Positions 7,401 through 17,003 of a stretch of DNA of 20,113 nt are shown one piece after another. The translations under genes and the position numbers were made by a program. The notes under the pieces are model-generated. The model was not told the origin of the DNA, did no database searches, and saw nothing but the letters and a program-made list of their open reading frames with translations. The DNA is from Euprymna scolopes (lineage: Eukaryota; Mollusca; Cephalopoda; Sepiida; Sepiolidae): contig CM044496.1 in the NCBI GenBank assembly GCA_024364805.1, forward strand, positions 140,103,816-140,123,928, written 5' to 3'. Every line of letters starts with the position of its first letter. The stretch's first letter is position 1.

Positions 7401-8950
7401 TGCGTTATTTCATTAACTCTACGATGTCACTAATAATAAATCTACGAAGGACAATATTAACAATCGCATCTGCCTTTTCACGTAAGTTCATTTATGTTAG
7501 TTATGCAAACTTTAATTCTTTTCATCACGTAAAATTTCTTGGTTCATATGTTAACATAAATATCTTATATTGAAATATATATATATATATCGCTTCGAAC
7601 ATTCTTTCTGTATTCAAACATTTCTTTTTCGTTATCGAATATTTATACTAAGTAAACACTGGCAATCACGATCAGGCCACCCCGTATTTTCTGAGGCAAA
7701 CAATATAACACTTGGAGAGCCATCCCACGTCCACTGCCACAATTGACTACGGAAGTCAGTATTGTATAAGGCGTTGCTATCGGTAAATATCATTCCTGAA
7801 TCTTTGATGATTAATAATTAAGACTTGACACTAAAATCTTAATGGATCAAGCAATTGTGCTTTCCACACATGTGTATGCATCAGGGATCCAAACGGCATT
7901 TTAAAGCACTTGAAAAACAACATCAAAGCCTATCATTAAAAATTAAAATTAATTGAGAAGATCATTACACTAACATTAATAATCTGGAAGCGTTTAAGTG
8001 CTCTAGTGTAGAGTCTTTAATTGTTTAAAATCGTTGTAATGATGAGCAACCATTTCTATTTCAACTAAATATTTTATTCTGAACAAAATGTCGGAACAAA
8101 GAGTGTTGGAATCACAAAGAAATACAATATAAGAATTGTTTGAAAGAAGGACGAAAAGAAGTGTGGAATTGACCAACAAACACGAGAGGCGAGTTCATCC
8201 CGAAAAGCGGAGAAATGGAATCATGGGTTGATGTGAATGCTCGAAAGTTTACCGCATCAGAACTGACGGTATGTTAGAAAGCAGGTGTTTAAGGAATGTA
8301 TATAATGTACGTGAATATATAAGGAGTTTCGTATGTCGTCTAGTGTTCATTATTTCTTGCGGCTGTGTGTTGCATGGGTTATAGGACAGTTACAATACGG
8401 ATAACACAAAGGGGACAGGACACATTTCTGGGTGACTATGCATCTTATAAATAAAGAAAAAATCTTCATTCATCTTTGGTCATGATTGGCCAATCTGAAA
8501 AAAAGCTGCAAAAAAAAATTCCTTCCGAGGTAACGACCAGAAGTCTCGGGTCATATTTTATTTCACTACGTTTACTTATTAAAAGATTACACGTGTCTTA
8601 GATTCCGCTTCTCCCGACCAATATCATTCCGTCTAAACTGACCAGCTCTCTGTCGGTCTTTCTAACTAAATTCATATATATTTACAACTTGGTTGCTATT
8701 ACGTAATTCGGTTACTTTTCAACTCACACTTTTTAACATGTGACTTTTAATCACGTTTTCTCTATTCCGATTTATTATTTGAATCCATATTTGTTCGTGT
8801 ATTCCATACATTCTGTTCGCCAAGGTCACATTTCTGCTCTTTTGTTTATTGTTCTCCAGGAGCCATTCTAAATTCCAAAAAAATGTAATCATATTTGTCT
8901 TTGAACACAAACTAATTCTGCATACCGGCAAATAATAATGCTCTTTATCT
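7401..8950. other. long AT-rich stretch without a recognisable gene
   Basis: I looked on both strands and found no conserved protein, tRNA or mobile-element terminus. A short (TA)n lies at 7577-7590. A perfect 12-base palindrome GATTGGCCAATC at 8484-8495 holds two back-to-back CCAAT boxes. The minus-strand frame at 8719-9036 overlaps the LINE 3' UTR and is not a gene. Confidence 0.5.
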
Positions 8951-8954
8951 AAGA

Positions 8955-9718
8955 TTTTTTCACGTTCACCCCTGACAAGGCATATCGCCTCTTGCGGGTA
9001 GGGGATACTATTTGGGAGCCTCGGAAAAATTGACAAAATGTTGGATTACGTTACATTTCAACTTCTGCATATCAGTATAGCCAGAGAAGCAAGTAGCAGG
9101 ACGGGAATTCCAAAAGCAAGCTGTTCGAGGGAAGAAAGGGACCTCAACAGTAAAAGGGTGATATTTTATTGCTAAGCGGGTTTTTTGGGGTATATGCGCA
9201 ACGAGTTTATCATAGCAAATTCCATTAAAATATTTGTAAAACAGGCACAGAGATGCAACATTGCGGAGATGGGACAGGGGTTGGAGCGTAGTTGATAAAG
9301 TGGGACTTATTAGATCGAAAACTTTATTAGGGACCTATGCAAGAAGGAGAGGCTCGTGATAGATGCACCATCCCAGATTTGGCAACAATACTCAAGAGGT
9401 ACAAGATATTCTCTAGTGTAAGTAGTTTTCTGGCTCGATAAAGGCGACCCACCTTCTTTGCTGCAGCTTTCACAATGTTCTCAGTGTAATTGTCCCAGTT
9501 CATATTACTCGCAAATGTTAGACCAAGGAGTTTGAAGATAGACTTGTCAGGTAGGGTGTTATTTGCCATGAATATAAGCGGTTAGAGAGGCGCATTGTAA
9601 TTGTTTAAAGGAAACAACTTAGTCTTACTAGCATTGAATGTTACCATCCCTTTCCACTATGGTCTGGGGGTTATTTTCTAACAATTTTGCCATTGTTTTA
9701 GATTTATGTAAACCCGTT
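8955..9718 (-). mobile_element. LINE copy 4, 5'-truncated and decayed, minus strand (same subfamily as copy 1)
   Basis: Minus-strand homology to LINE copy 1 runs from MAKLLENNPQTIVE (near 9710) through VTFNASKTKL, MANNTLPDKS, FKLLGLTFASNMNWDNYTE, VGRLYRARKLLT and ILYL to QPLSHLRNVASLCLFYKYF and FPRTACFWNS, with a stop near 9005. There is an in-frame TAA at 9582-9584. After ILYL the copy lacks the roughly 14 codons before EYCCQIWDGAS, and continues in another frame; further shifts follow. The 3' UTR has GGCGATATGCC plus TTGTCAGGGGTG, then A6 (8956). It matches copy 1 in UTR (CTTGTTTGGGGTG), so the two form one subfamily. It is much older than copy 1. Confidence 0.88.
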
Positions 9719-9727
9719 CTTCCCTCC

Positions 9728-9990
9728 TGCGTTCGCGCTTGGTTTCCATGGAATGGAAATAGACAGAAACTTTAATAAAGACGTTTCATATCTATCTGCG
9801 TAAGTATACTTTGATAATTATGTTTCAGTTTGAAGAAATATGGTATAATAAAATTATGGGGTGTTCGTTCGTGCCTGACCTCCATAGAATGGAAATATGT
9901 TGCCAAGGTTAACAAGTTTTTTTTTAATATAGGTCCACAGAATATTGTGATAAGTGTTTCAGTGTGAAGAGGTATGGTATAATAAATTAT
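9728..9990. repeat. diverged tandem pair, units of about 130 bp
   Basis: Unit A (about 9728-9862) and unit B (about 9863-9990) share TCCATGGAATGGAAATA versus TCCATAGAATGGAAATA, GTTTCAGTTTGAAG versus GTTTCAGTGTGAAG, and TATGGTATAATAAAATTATG versus TATGGTATAATAAATTATGG. The middle third is diverged. It lies just 5' of a Helitron 3' end and may be part of that element's body. Confidence 0.7.
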
Positions 9991-10059
9991 GGGGTTTATC
10001 TATTTTATTTTTATTTTCATCATACTTTGCTTTGGTTTTGATGCACCCAAATTCGAAGC

Positions 10060-10167
10060 TATCTCTTTACAACCCTACCTTTTCATAACCTTTCATACTT
10101 TCATAAATCAGAGTCCATTTTCTGTAGGCTGTTTTTGAACCCAGTCAACAACGGGTACTTTTGCTAG
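10060..10167 (+). mobile_element. Helitron 3' end (copy 3), plus strand
   Basis: The terminus reads CCCAGTCAACAACGGG (stem ACCC at 10139-10142 with GGGT at 10153-10156), then 8 bases, CTAG at 10164-10167, then T. This is a decayed form of the hairpin and spacer found in the copies at 1202, 1610 and 16331. The start of the element is not visible; the left edge given here is arbitrary, and the tandem pair before it may belong to it. Confidence 0.55.
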
Positions 10168-10425
10168 TTAAAATATAATATTAATGCGTATTTTACGATC
10201 GGGCACTAACGGCCGGCCTGCTTGTATTTCATTAATGCCTATTTAAGGAGCAAATAATATGATAGATAGAGAGACTAACGCACACAGAAGATAACAAGTG
10301 CTAATATCTATTTATATAAATATAAGTACGTGTACGCGCTGTTCCAGCATTTCAAAATACAACCGCTCAGACGCGCGGATCTTTACAAACAGACTTTTCT
10401 TTCTCCAACTTTACAACATGGAAAG

Positions 10426-10476
10426 GAAGAAGAAGAAGAAGAAGAAGAAGAAGAAGAAGAAGAAGAAGAAGAAGAA
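10426..10476. repeat. (GAA)n microsatellite
   Basis: About 17 GAA/AAG units. The plus-strand frame reading poly-lysine through it (10298-10531) is a low-complexity artefact. Confidence 0.95.
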
Positions 10477-10479
10477 AAG

Positions 10480-10955
10480 ACAGAAAACAACACACCGAGG
10501 ATGGAGTAGCTCCGAAATATCTTTGTTATAAATTTCAAACAAGTAAAATATTTGTTTAATTCCTAATTGACGTTGCGATTTGGGTACAAACGCATTTGAT
10601 GCGTTTTTTTATTTTATAAGTACGTGTGTTTGTTTATATATTTCTATGTATATAATTCATTGCTAAACAATCTCATTATAACCTCTCATTATATAACAGC
10701 TTCACTGTTATCATAACATTTGTGTAATGTGGAATTATTTTAGTTTAGCAAGGTAAAATATATATAAGAACACTTTGTAAATATTCGCGTATTTTCAATT
10801 TTTATGAAAATTATATTATATGCATTATAATTGAATGAATAAATATTCTACCAAATCAAGTTGCTTTTAAGATATTTTGGATTTTTATTATGTATATATT
10901 TCCCATGTCATTCTATCTCTTGCTGGGGTTCACAGTAGGAAAAGTGTAACGGTAT
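10480..10955. other. AT-rich DNA, nothing recognised
   Basis: No gene, RNA or repeat supported. Confidence 0.5.
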
Positions 10956-10957
10956 TT

Positions 10958-11060
10958 CCGTACGGGGGAGATGTTCTTTGAGTAAGGTCTTTTTGTCCTT
11001 GTACGGCGCTAGACGCGACCCTATTGAAAACAATAGTCATATCCTATATGTCTATAGGAT
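10958..11060. other. cluster of three perfect inverted repeats, possible structured RNA or DNA element
   Basis: Three stems follow one another: CCGTAC (10958-10963) with GTACGG (11001-11006); CTATTG-AAAA-CAATAG (11021-11036); and ATCCTATA-TGTC-TATAGGAT (11041-11060). The last two are perfect hairpins with 4-base loops, only 4 bases apart. The first 6-mer lies within a CCGTACGG palindrome. No protein frame crosses the cluster. The role is unknown; it could be the end of an unrecognised element. Confidence 0.45.
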
Positions 11061-11174
11061 TGACAAATCTTCGATAGGTTTTAGGCATCATTAATTGTCT
11101 CCAGATATTTTATAATCTCGACTGAGGGAATCGTCATGCTCAGATTGAACACTTACCAAAAAGGAGCGAACTAA

Positions 11175-11280
11175 ACACACACACACACACATACTCATGC
11201 ACACACACATACACACACATTTATATATATATATATACACACACAGACGCACACATATACATACATACATGCATATATAC
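11175..11280. repeat. (CA)n / (TA)n compound microsatellite
   Basis: ACACACACAC runs, a TATATATATA run near 11222-11237, and CATACATACATGCATATATA at the end. Confidence 0.9.
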
Positions 11281-11451
11281 TTCAGAATAAAATTATCTAA
11301 AAATCAACTGGTATGGAAACGTGTGCTTATAAGACTTACAAGGTATTACTGGCAGTAATATTCTATAAGTACTATCCTACCTAAATAAGAATTGCTCGAT
11401 ATAGAAGATAAAATAAATAAATCAAATTTTAGTCATTCAATAAATTTAAAA

Positions 11452-11579
11452 AATTATGACGTGAAATGTTTGAATTTCAAATCAAAAGATTTTTATTATT
11501 CTATGCAAGACAAAGAATTATGACGTGAAATGTTTGAATTTCAAATCAAAAAATTTTTATTATTCTATGCAAGACAAAG
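11452..11579. repeat. 64-bp tandem duplication, two copies
   Basis: Units 11452-11515 and 11516-11579 begin AATTATGACGTGAAATG and differ at one base (AAAAGATT versus AAAAAATT). A single mismatch means recent duplication or recent homogenisation. It lies just outside the left arm of the large inverted repeat, and no counterpart lies outside the right arm. Confidence 0.95.
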
Positions 11580-11654
11580 AATACATTTGGAATATTATAC
11601 CTCCTTATCCTATTACATAATTGATTTGCAACCAAGTTGTTGGTATGCCCAGTG

Positions 11655-11663
11655 TATATAAAG
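11655..11663 (+). promoter_or_regulatory. TATA box in left arm
   Basis: TATATAAAG, 82 bp before the ATG at 11745. The same 9-mer is conserved in the right arm, facing the other way, so the two would direct convergent transcription into the loop. Confidence 0.4.
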
Positions 11664-11744
11664 TCCGTTGGTGGTATGGAATTTTGATTAATTTCGGGAG
11701 AAAATACCTCCCAATTTCAAAAAGAAAACAAAAGTATATTCAAG

Positions 11745-11984
11745 ATGGCGGAAGAGAACAGGACTGCAGATAAAGGTAAGGACCGCAGTAAGACGTGACT
11801 AATTATAACCGTAGGTAGCGGGGGGTAATTTTATTTATTTATTTTTTGTTGTAAACATTTATTGGCTATATATATATACACACATTTTTTCTTGTTTTAT
11901 TTGTTATTATTATTATTATTTTATTTATTCATTTTTCTATTAGGAGATATTCTCATGGTGACATTTGTTATCCCATTATGTTAA
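11745..11984 (+). CDS. possible two-exon micro-ORF in left arm (11745-11775 and 11944-11984)
   Basis: CAAGATGGCGG gives an ATG in good context that also matches the YY1-type AAGATGGCGG word. The frame MAEENRTADK runs 31 bases to a G|GTAAGG donor-like site at 11776; an acceptor-like TTTTTCTATTAG ends at 11943. Spliced, the phase is kept, and the frame continues GDILMVTFVIPLC to TAA at 11984, 23 codons in all. The right arm keeps both blocks at the same lengths. This is inference: no product is recognised, and the blocks could instead be the 5' exons of a longer gene or transposon gene. Confidence 0.25.
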
Positions 11985-12041
11985 TGTATTTTGTTTGTTT
12001 ATTTGTTTCTTCTTCATCATCATCTTATTATAATTATAATT

Positions 12042-12111
12042 TTTCTTCTACTTCTTCTTCCCTTGCTTCTTCTTCTTCTTCTTCTTCTTCTTCTTCTTCT
12101 CCTTCTTCTTC

Positions 12112-12143
<32 letters not shown>

Positions 12144-12146
12144 CTC
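12042..12146. repeat. (TTC)n microsatellite inside the left arm
   Basis: About 100 bases of near-pure TTC/CTT. The mirrored position in the right arm has only a short GAAGAAGAAGATGAAGAAAC stretch, so the expansion came after the inverted duplication. The poly-Ser and poly-Leu frames here are artefacts. Confidence 0.95.
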
Positions 12147-12275
12147 ATTATTATTATTGTTGTTATTATTTCAAACTAGCGACACAGCTAAGATCTTTTT
12201 CTTTTTATTATTATAGTATCGCATTAAAACTGTAAATTATTGTGCAAGGGAGATAACTGCGTTTAACTTTATTTA

Positions 12276-12664
12276 TTCTTTTAATTTATTCTTTTACTCA
12301 GGTTTTATATCACCTCATATTATAAAAAATCACGTCATATTATAAAAAAAACAGTAATAATTGATAGCAATAAGTGATAAATAAAACTTAATTAAATAAG
12401 AAAAAGAAAAAAAATAATGGAGACATTAAAGTGAATGAGTGAAAATTGATTGAGGAAGACATGAAGTAACGAACACAGGAAAAAAGTAAATATCAATATA
12501 CATAAAAAAGAAAGGATATTATAGACACAAAGTAAAACAAAAACTACATGAAATTTAGCCCAGTTAACCCCCGTTACATACCAATACAAATAAAAAATAG
12601 AAAATAAAAACATAAACAACAAAATATATTTATAACAAGTTACTAAAAAAATACTAAAAATGTT
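12276..12664. other. loop of the inverted repeat
   Basis: AT-rich, about 390 bp, not repeated elsewhere in the window. It has a short tandem pair near 12310-12350 (ATCACCTCATATTATAAAAA and ATCACGTCATATTATAAAAA). A 76-codon minus-strand frame (12392-12622) is Phe/Leu-rich with no recognisable homology, and is not called. Confidence 0.5.
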
Positions 12665-12864
12665 AAAATAAAGTTAAACGCAGTTATCGCCATTACGCCA
12701 CAAGTTACGCGAATTTTTACTACGGTGCTATAATAAAAAAAAAAGAAAAAATCTTAGATGCGTCGCTAGTTTGAAACAATAACAGCGGTAATAATAATAA
12801 GAAGGATCATATTAATAAAATGCAGAAGAAGAAGATGAAGAAACAAATAAATAAACAAGATGCA

Positions 12865-12919
12865 TTAATATAATGGGATAACAAATTTCACCATAAGAAT
12901 ATCTCCTAATAGAAATTAA

Positions 12920-12968
<49 letters not shown>

Positions 12969-13128
12969 TTAAAACAAGATTAAACTTATACATATACAGC
13001 CAATAAATATTTATAACAAAAATAAATAAATAAATAAATTTTTTTCCCCTTCCGCTTCTTAAGGTTCTTACTAGTCACGTCTTACTGCGGTCCTAACCTC
13101 TATCTGCAGTCCTGTTCTCTTCAACCAT
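12865..13128 (-). CDS. mirror micro-ORF in right arm (13128-13098 and 12905-12865)
   Basis: The counterpart of the left-arm frame: MVEENRTADR, 31 bases, then G|GTTAGG (a weaker donor than GTAAGG), and after CTATTAG the block GDILMVKFVIPLY to TAA. Block lengths (31 and 41 bases), phase and stop are the same as in the left arm, with 3 differences in each block, one of them synonymous (CTC/CTT). The YY1-like ATGGCGG is lost (ATGGTTG). Real translation is unproven. Confidence 0.22.
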
Positions 13129-13179
13129 CTTGAATATACTTTTGTTTTCTTTTTATCAAAGTTCCATACCACCAACGAA

Positions 13180-13188
13180 CTTTATATA
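13180..13188 (-). promoter_or_regulatory. TATA box in right arm
   Basis: TATATAAAG on the minus strand, 52 bp before the ATG at 13128; it mirrors 11655-11663. Confidence 0.4.
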
Positions 13189-13421
13189 CACCGGACATAC
13201 CAACCACTTTGTTGCAAATTAATTATATAACGAGGTGAGGAACATTTCTCTACTCGAACATACCCGTCTTTTTGTTTGTTTGTTTTTCTTTTCTTTACTC
13301 TTGTGATTCCGGTCCTTTCCGCATTGCTTTTGGCTTTTAAAAGTTCCATATATTCCTTTACTAGCAATGCTTCAAGCAAACTACCATTCACTTTTATATA
13401 TATCTACACATATAAGAGTAG

Positions 13422-13423
<2 letters not shown>

Positions 13424-13460
<37 letters not shown>
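13424..13460. repeat. (TA)n microsatellite
   Basis: Alternating AT run of about 37 bases. Confidence 0.95.
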
Positions 13461-13463
<3 letters not shown>

Positions 13464-14100
13464 ATATTCTTCATTTCGAAAAAAAAAACTTAAAACACAG
13501 AGGTCGGCAAGCATGCTAGCATACATTAACTTTCTAAGAAAAAATATACACTGTTAATCTATTCTATCATGGTGACAAAAACGAGATAGAAAACATGAAT
13601 ACACATTAAAAAGAAAGAAAGAGTCACTGATATTCGAAATTCAAATGTCTGTCAAGCACACCTAAGAAATTCGACAACACACATGTGGTTATAAATCTAC
13701 CAAGTTTTGTTCCTCGACGTCATCACCATATTTTATTAACGCTTTTACTATTTCATATATCTTTATAGTATGACCATAGACGTCAAGCACAAGCTTTCAA
13801 ATGCGAAGATCTGTAGCTCAGAAAAAGGGTGCTCACCGGTATGCCACACCCATTCGGGAATTTAAATCTTTAATATTTGCGATTAATTTGATCCAGTCAT
13901 TAGATAAAAATAATCATGATTCACTGGATTTTATTCTATTCTGAAAGTTCGCTTCAGCTGCATGATATATTGATTTTAGCTTTTATAATAAGATTTAAAT
14001 ATGGTGATGATCTTTTCGTTTGAACATCTGACTTGGGTTTTCTTTATATTAACCATGATAAAAATTTTCATTACTTTGAATCTGTCGCAATCTACCCTAC
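13461..14100. other. AT-rich DNA, nothing recognised
   Basis: No gene supported. A TGTAGCTCAG word near 13813 looks like a tRNA A box but no B box follows at the right distance. Confidence 0.5.
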
Positions 14101-14905
<805 letters not shown>

Positions 14906-14909
14906 ACAT

Positions 14910-15090
14910 TTATTCAATGTAGCAGCCTTTAGCCTTAATCACCGCCTAGACACGAGTCCGGGACTGCCGGCTGACTGCCCGGCCGAAAACAGCTCTGCAA
15001 TGCTATTTATCCTTAGTATGTGGTCGGGCATAGCCGCGATCTCCTTAATCGACCAATCAACGAGCGCCACATCGACTCATGCAGAAGTGG
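14910..15090 (-). pseudogene. possible Tc1/mariner-like transposase C-terminal relic
   Basis: The minus strand reads SRTRV, a TAG codon, then AVIKAKGCYIE and a TAA stop (14912-14910). The ending R-x-x-AVIKAKG-x-I is typical of the last residues of Tc1/mariner (IS630-superfamily) transposases. Upstream, in another frame, IKEIAAMPDHIL could match the helix before it. The DDE catalytic part is absent and no terminal inverted repeats are visible. The call rests on about 15 residues. Confidence 0.35.
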
Positions 15091-15500
15091 ATTAATCAAT
15101 CGGTCATGCCAGATCGGTTGACGCAATTCAGATTTTCCCCGATGACACGCTATAAAAGCATGTCTTGGGTTTAGCAAGGATCAACTAGTTAATTGCCCGG
15201 TTTGGGACAATTTCATTTATCATTAATCGAAATGACATTTTCTTTTTTTACACGAATACAATCTTTAATAAATAATGTAAACATTCTTTCAATCGAAATC
15301 TCAAAGCGAATCGGCTTTTCCGTTTTTGCGCGGACATCTTTAACCATAGCTGAAAATAAATATCCAACTAAAATAACCGTTACTCAGTGGGTCAAAATCA
15401 TTAGCAAACTGGCTTTTAACTTTCTGTGCAGAATTAATTCTTTAATCTAAGCAATTATTATTTGTCATTCTCACTAATTGGTGTAATCAGTACTGTTATA
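15091..15500. other. unassigned DNA with a TATA-like box and an 85-codon unknown frame
   Basis: CTATAAAAGC lies at 15150-15159. A frame at 15193-15450 (containing KRIGFSVFARTSLTIAENK) has ordinary composition but no family that I recognise. The stretch could be non-coding flank of the Gypsy fossil that follows; I cannot define LTR borders. Confidence 0.3.
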
Positions 15501-15502
15501 TG

Positions 15503-15570
15503 TTCATTTAAATTATTTTGTTCTTACTGTTTAAAATATTTTCATTTAAATTGTTTTGTTCTTACTATTA
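15503..15570. repeat. 38-bp tandem pair
   Basis: TTCATTTAAATTATTTTGTT at 15503 and TTCATTTAAATTGTTTTGTT at 15541, followed by CTTACTGTTTA and CTTACTATTA. Confidence 0.85.
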
Positions 15571-15699
15571 ACAAAAAAGATATGCAAATTCAGTTTCTTG
15601 CCACGTGATTTTGCACGCGTTCCTTTTTCTTTAAAAGACTGAGTTCTTTCTCTCTTGCTTTCGTAGCTGTGAATTTTGTTCAATAAAGTCCTGGAAAGA

Positions 15700-16310
15700 T
15701 GTTTTGTTTTATGTCTTTATTCATTTACAACACTGCAATTTATTGAACAAAAATTTATTTCCCCCATGGATCATTTGTCTGGACAAATTTGACATATCCT
15801 CGGCAGACCCTCAGGCTAGCAAGATTTGCCGATTGTGGTATCGTAACTTTAAGTACTATTTATCAATTATTGCTTTGTTAAACCCTGATGAATTCCAAGT
15901 TCTTTATTTAAACATCGGTCCCACCGTTGCTGACGTGATCGAGGGTTGTTCAGGATTTGAACACGTTGTCCAATTACTGAAAGGTGTTTACGACAAGTCT
16001 CCAAGCGTTATTCATGCTAGACATTTGCTTTCCACGCATCTGCAACAAGAAAACGAGTCTGTCGACCAATATCTTCAGGTCTTGAATCGACTTGCCGCTG
16101 ACTGTTATTTTAAAAACGTTACTGCTACTACATGTCCGGAATTAATCTGTCCGTGATGCATTTATACGTGGTCTCTGGTCCTCAGTAATACGTGCTAGCT
16201 TACTTGAAACTAATACGCTAACCTCAAAAGGCTACTCAATGTGCTAGAGCTTTAGAACAAGCTCACTTTCGTGCTGAATCATACACTTCCCCGATTGGAG
16301 TAGCCCTTGC
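15700..16310 (+). mobile_element. fossil fragment of a Gypsy-type LTR retrotransposon (gag region)
   Basis: The plus strand shows homology to the capsid-containing gag N-terminal region of Gypsy-type elements, with the pattern KFD...DP.ASK...W...F..Y, then a FEH...LL..VY segment and an ARHLLSTHLQQENESVD-type stretch that is characteristic of this family. Only gag is present; no protease, reverse transcriptase or integrase is seen, and no LTR pair can be defined. An AATAAA at 15681 just upstream could belong to a 5' LTR. The element is broken and looks moderately old. A Helitron terminus (16331) lies directly downstream. Confidence 0.7.
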
Positions 16311-16330
16311 TACTACTACTACTACTTCTA

Positions 16331-16490
16331 TTAGCGGGAGTACCCGGCGTTGCCCTGGTGTTTCGAGGTGTGTGTGCTCTTAAATCCAAAAGTTTTGGTA
16401 GGTAGGCAGGATCGAACACGAAACCCTGAGGCGAAGTTGGAAAATAAAATATGAGAAAGACATAACACGCTCGGCCAGCAAGAAAGAGTT
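16331..16490 (-). mobile_element. Helitron 3' part (copy 4) with a tRNA-like segment
   Basis: On the minus strand it ends CCAGGGCAACGCCGGG, 8 bases, CTAA (16334-16331), then T: the same hairpin and spacer as the other copies, with CTAA as an allowed CTRR end. Inside lies a tRNA-like module: A box TGGCCGAGCG at 16477-16468, the classic Leu/Ser-type word, and B box GTGTTCGATCC at 16419-16409, about 60 bases apart, as in tRNAs with a long variable arm. The 5' end is not seen. It joins a TAC-rich microsatellite at 16311-16330. Confidence 0.65.
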
Positions 16491-16659
16491 CCTGAAGGAC
16501 GTTTGAATTTATTTAAGTAGGAAGAGAATTGATAGGTGCCCATTAGTTGTACCAACATATTTAAAGATGAAGGAAACTTAAAGTATATTAAAACTTATGT
16601 TCAATTTCCTTATTATATTCGTAGTTCCCTTTCTTGTCCCTTGTTAAATATTTACCTAA
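16491..16659. other. unassigned DNA between Helitron copy 4 and the LINE
   Basis: May be the interior of either neighbour; no recognisable protein. Confidence 0.35.
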
Positions 16660-17003
16660 TTTGTAGACAAGCAAAGAATAGGATCAATCAAACGGAGATG
16701 ACAGCACTAGGTGGACATGATTGCAACAACTATTTGGGAGTTCATGAAAGCAATAGTAATGGCAGAGAAAATTGGAAAGGAATACCTTAGAAAAGAAAAC
16801 TCCACGAAACTTTACTATATAGCAGAAACCTAATTAAAGGTATAAGCACCTGTGCAGTGTCACTTGTAAGGTACTCTGGACCGTTTATAGGTTGGACATA
16901 AGAAGAACTGAGTCATTTCGACCAGAAGACTAAAATATGCATGACTATTCATAATGAAAGATACTGACCGACTGTTACATATATGTCTGGTTGTTGTTCG
17001 TCT
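16660..17003 (+). pseudogene. endonuclease-type LINE, piece 1: RT palm-to-thumb region
   Basis: One plus-strand frame reads RINQTEMTALGGHDCNNYLG, then LIKGISTCAVSLVRYSG, PFIGWT, EELSHFDQKTKICMTIH and VTYMSG, with TAG/TAA/TGA stops between them. This is the stretch after the RT catalytic core (TEMTALG...YLGV..., then NLI..I.TWAV...RYS..F..WT..EL...D.KTRK.MT.H) of the LINE group that carries a C-terminal zinc knuckle and a restriction-like endonuclease (R2/NeSL/R4-like; exact clade uncertain). The catalytic palm is not in the window. The stops but conserved frame imply an old copy decaying mainly by substitution. Confidence 0.72.

Larger units (their letters stand above)
11615..12275 (+). repeat. 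left arm of a large inverted repeat
   Basis: This arm is mirrored by 12665-13215. Outer matches: TTTGCAACCAAGTTGTTGGT here and TTTGCAACAAAGTGGTTGGT on the other strand there. Other shared blocks: TATATAAAG, GAAAACAAAAGTATATTCAA, GAACAGGACTGCAGATA, CGCAGTAAGACGTGACTA, TTATCCCATTAT, TTTCAAACTAGCGAC, and inner GATAACTGCGTTTAACTTTA. Identity outside microsatellites is roughly 80-90 percent by eye. A (TTC)n tract (about 12042-12146) is expanded only in this arm. The loop between the arms is about 390 bp. It may be a foldback-type transposon or an inverted host duplication. Confidence 0.88.
12665..13215 (-). repeat. right arm of the large inverted repeat
   Basis: Reverse complement of 11615-12275, about 110 bases shorter. 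Much of the difference is the unexpanded TTC tract and the absence of a 30-odd-base segment after the TATA box, which in the left arm contains a GGGAG...CTCCC stem. A (TTA)n-type tract is longer here (12938-12965). Inner boundary is near ATAAAGTTAAACGCAGTTAT (12668), outer boundary near 13215. I see no clear target-site duplication outside the arms. Confidence 0.88.

Noticed and set aside
10298-10531. Poly-lysine frame
   Set aside because: It is a translation of the (GAA)n microsatellite.
11978-12235. Serine- and leucine-rich frames
   Set aside because: They are translations of the TTC microsatellite.
13805-13860. tRNA-like TGTAGCTCAG word
   Set aside because: There is no B box at the right distance and no cloverleaf pairing.
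15091-15735. A defined 5' LTR for the Gypsy fossil
   Set aside because: A TATA-like box and an AATAAA are present, but they are about 530 bp apart, and no second LTR or clear primer-binding site is seen, so borders cannot be supported.
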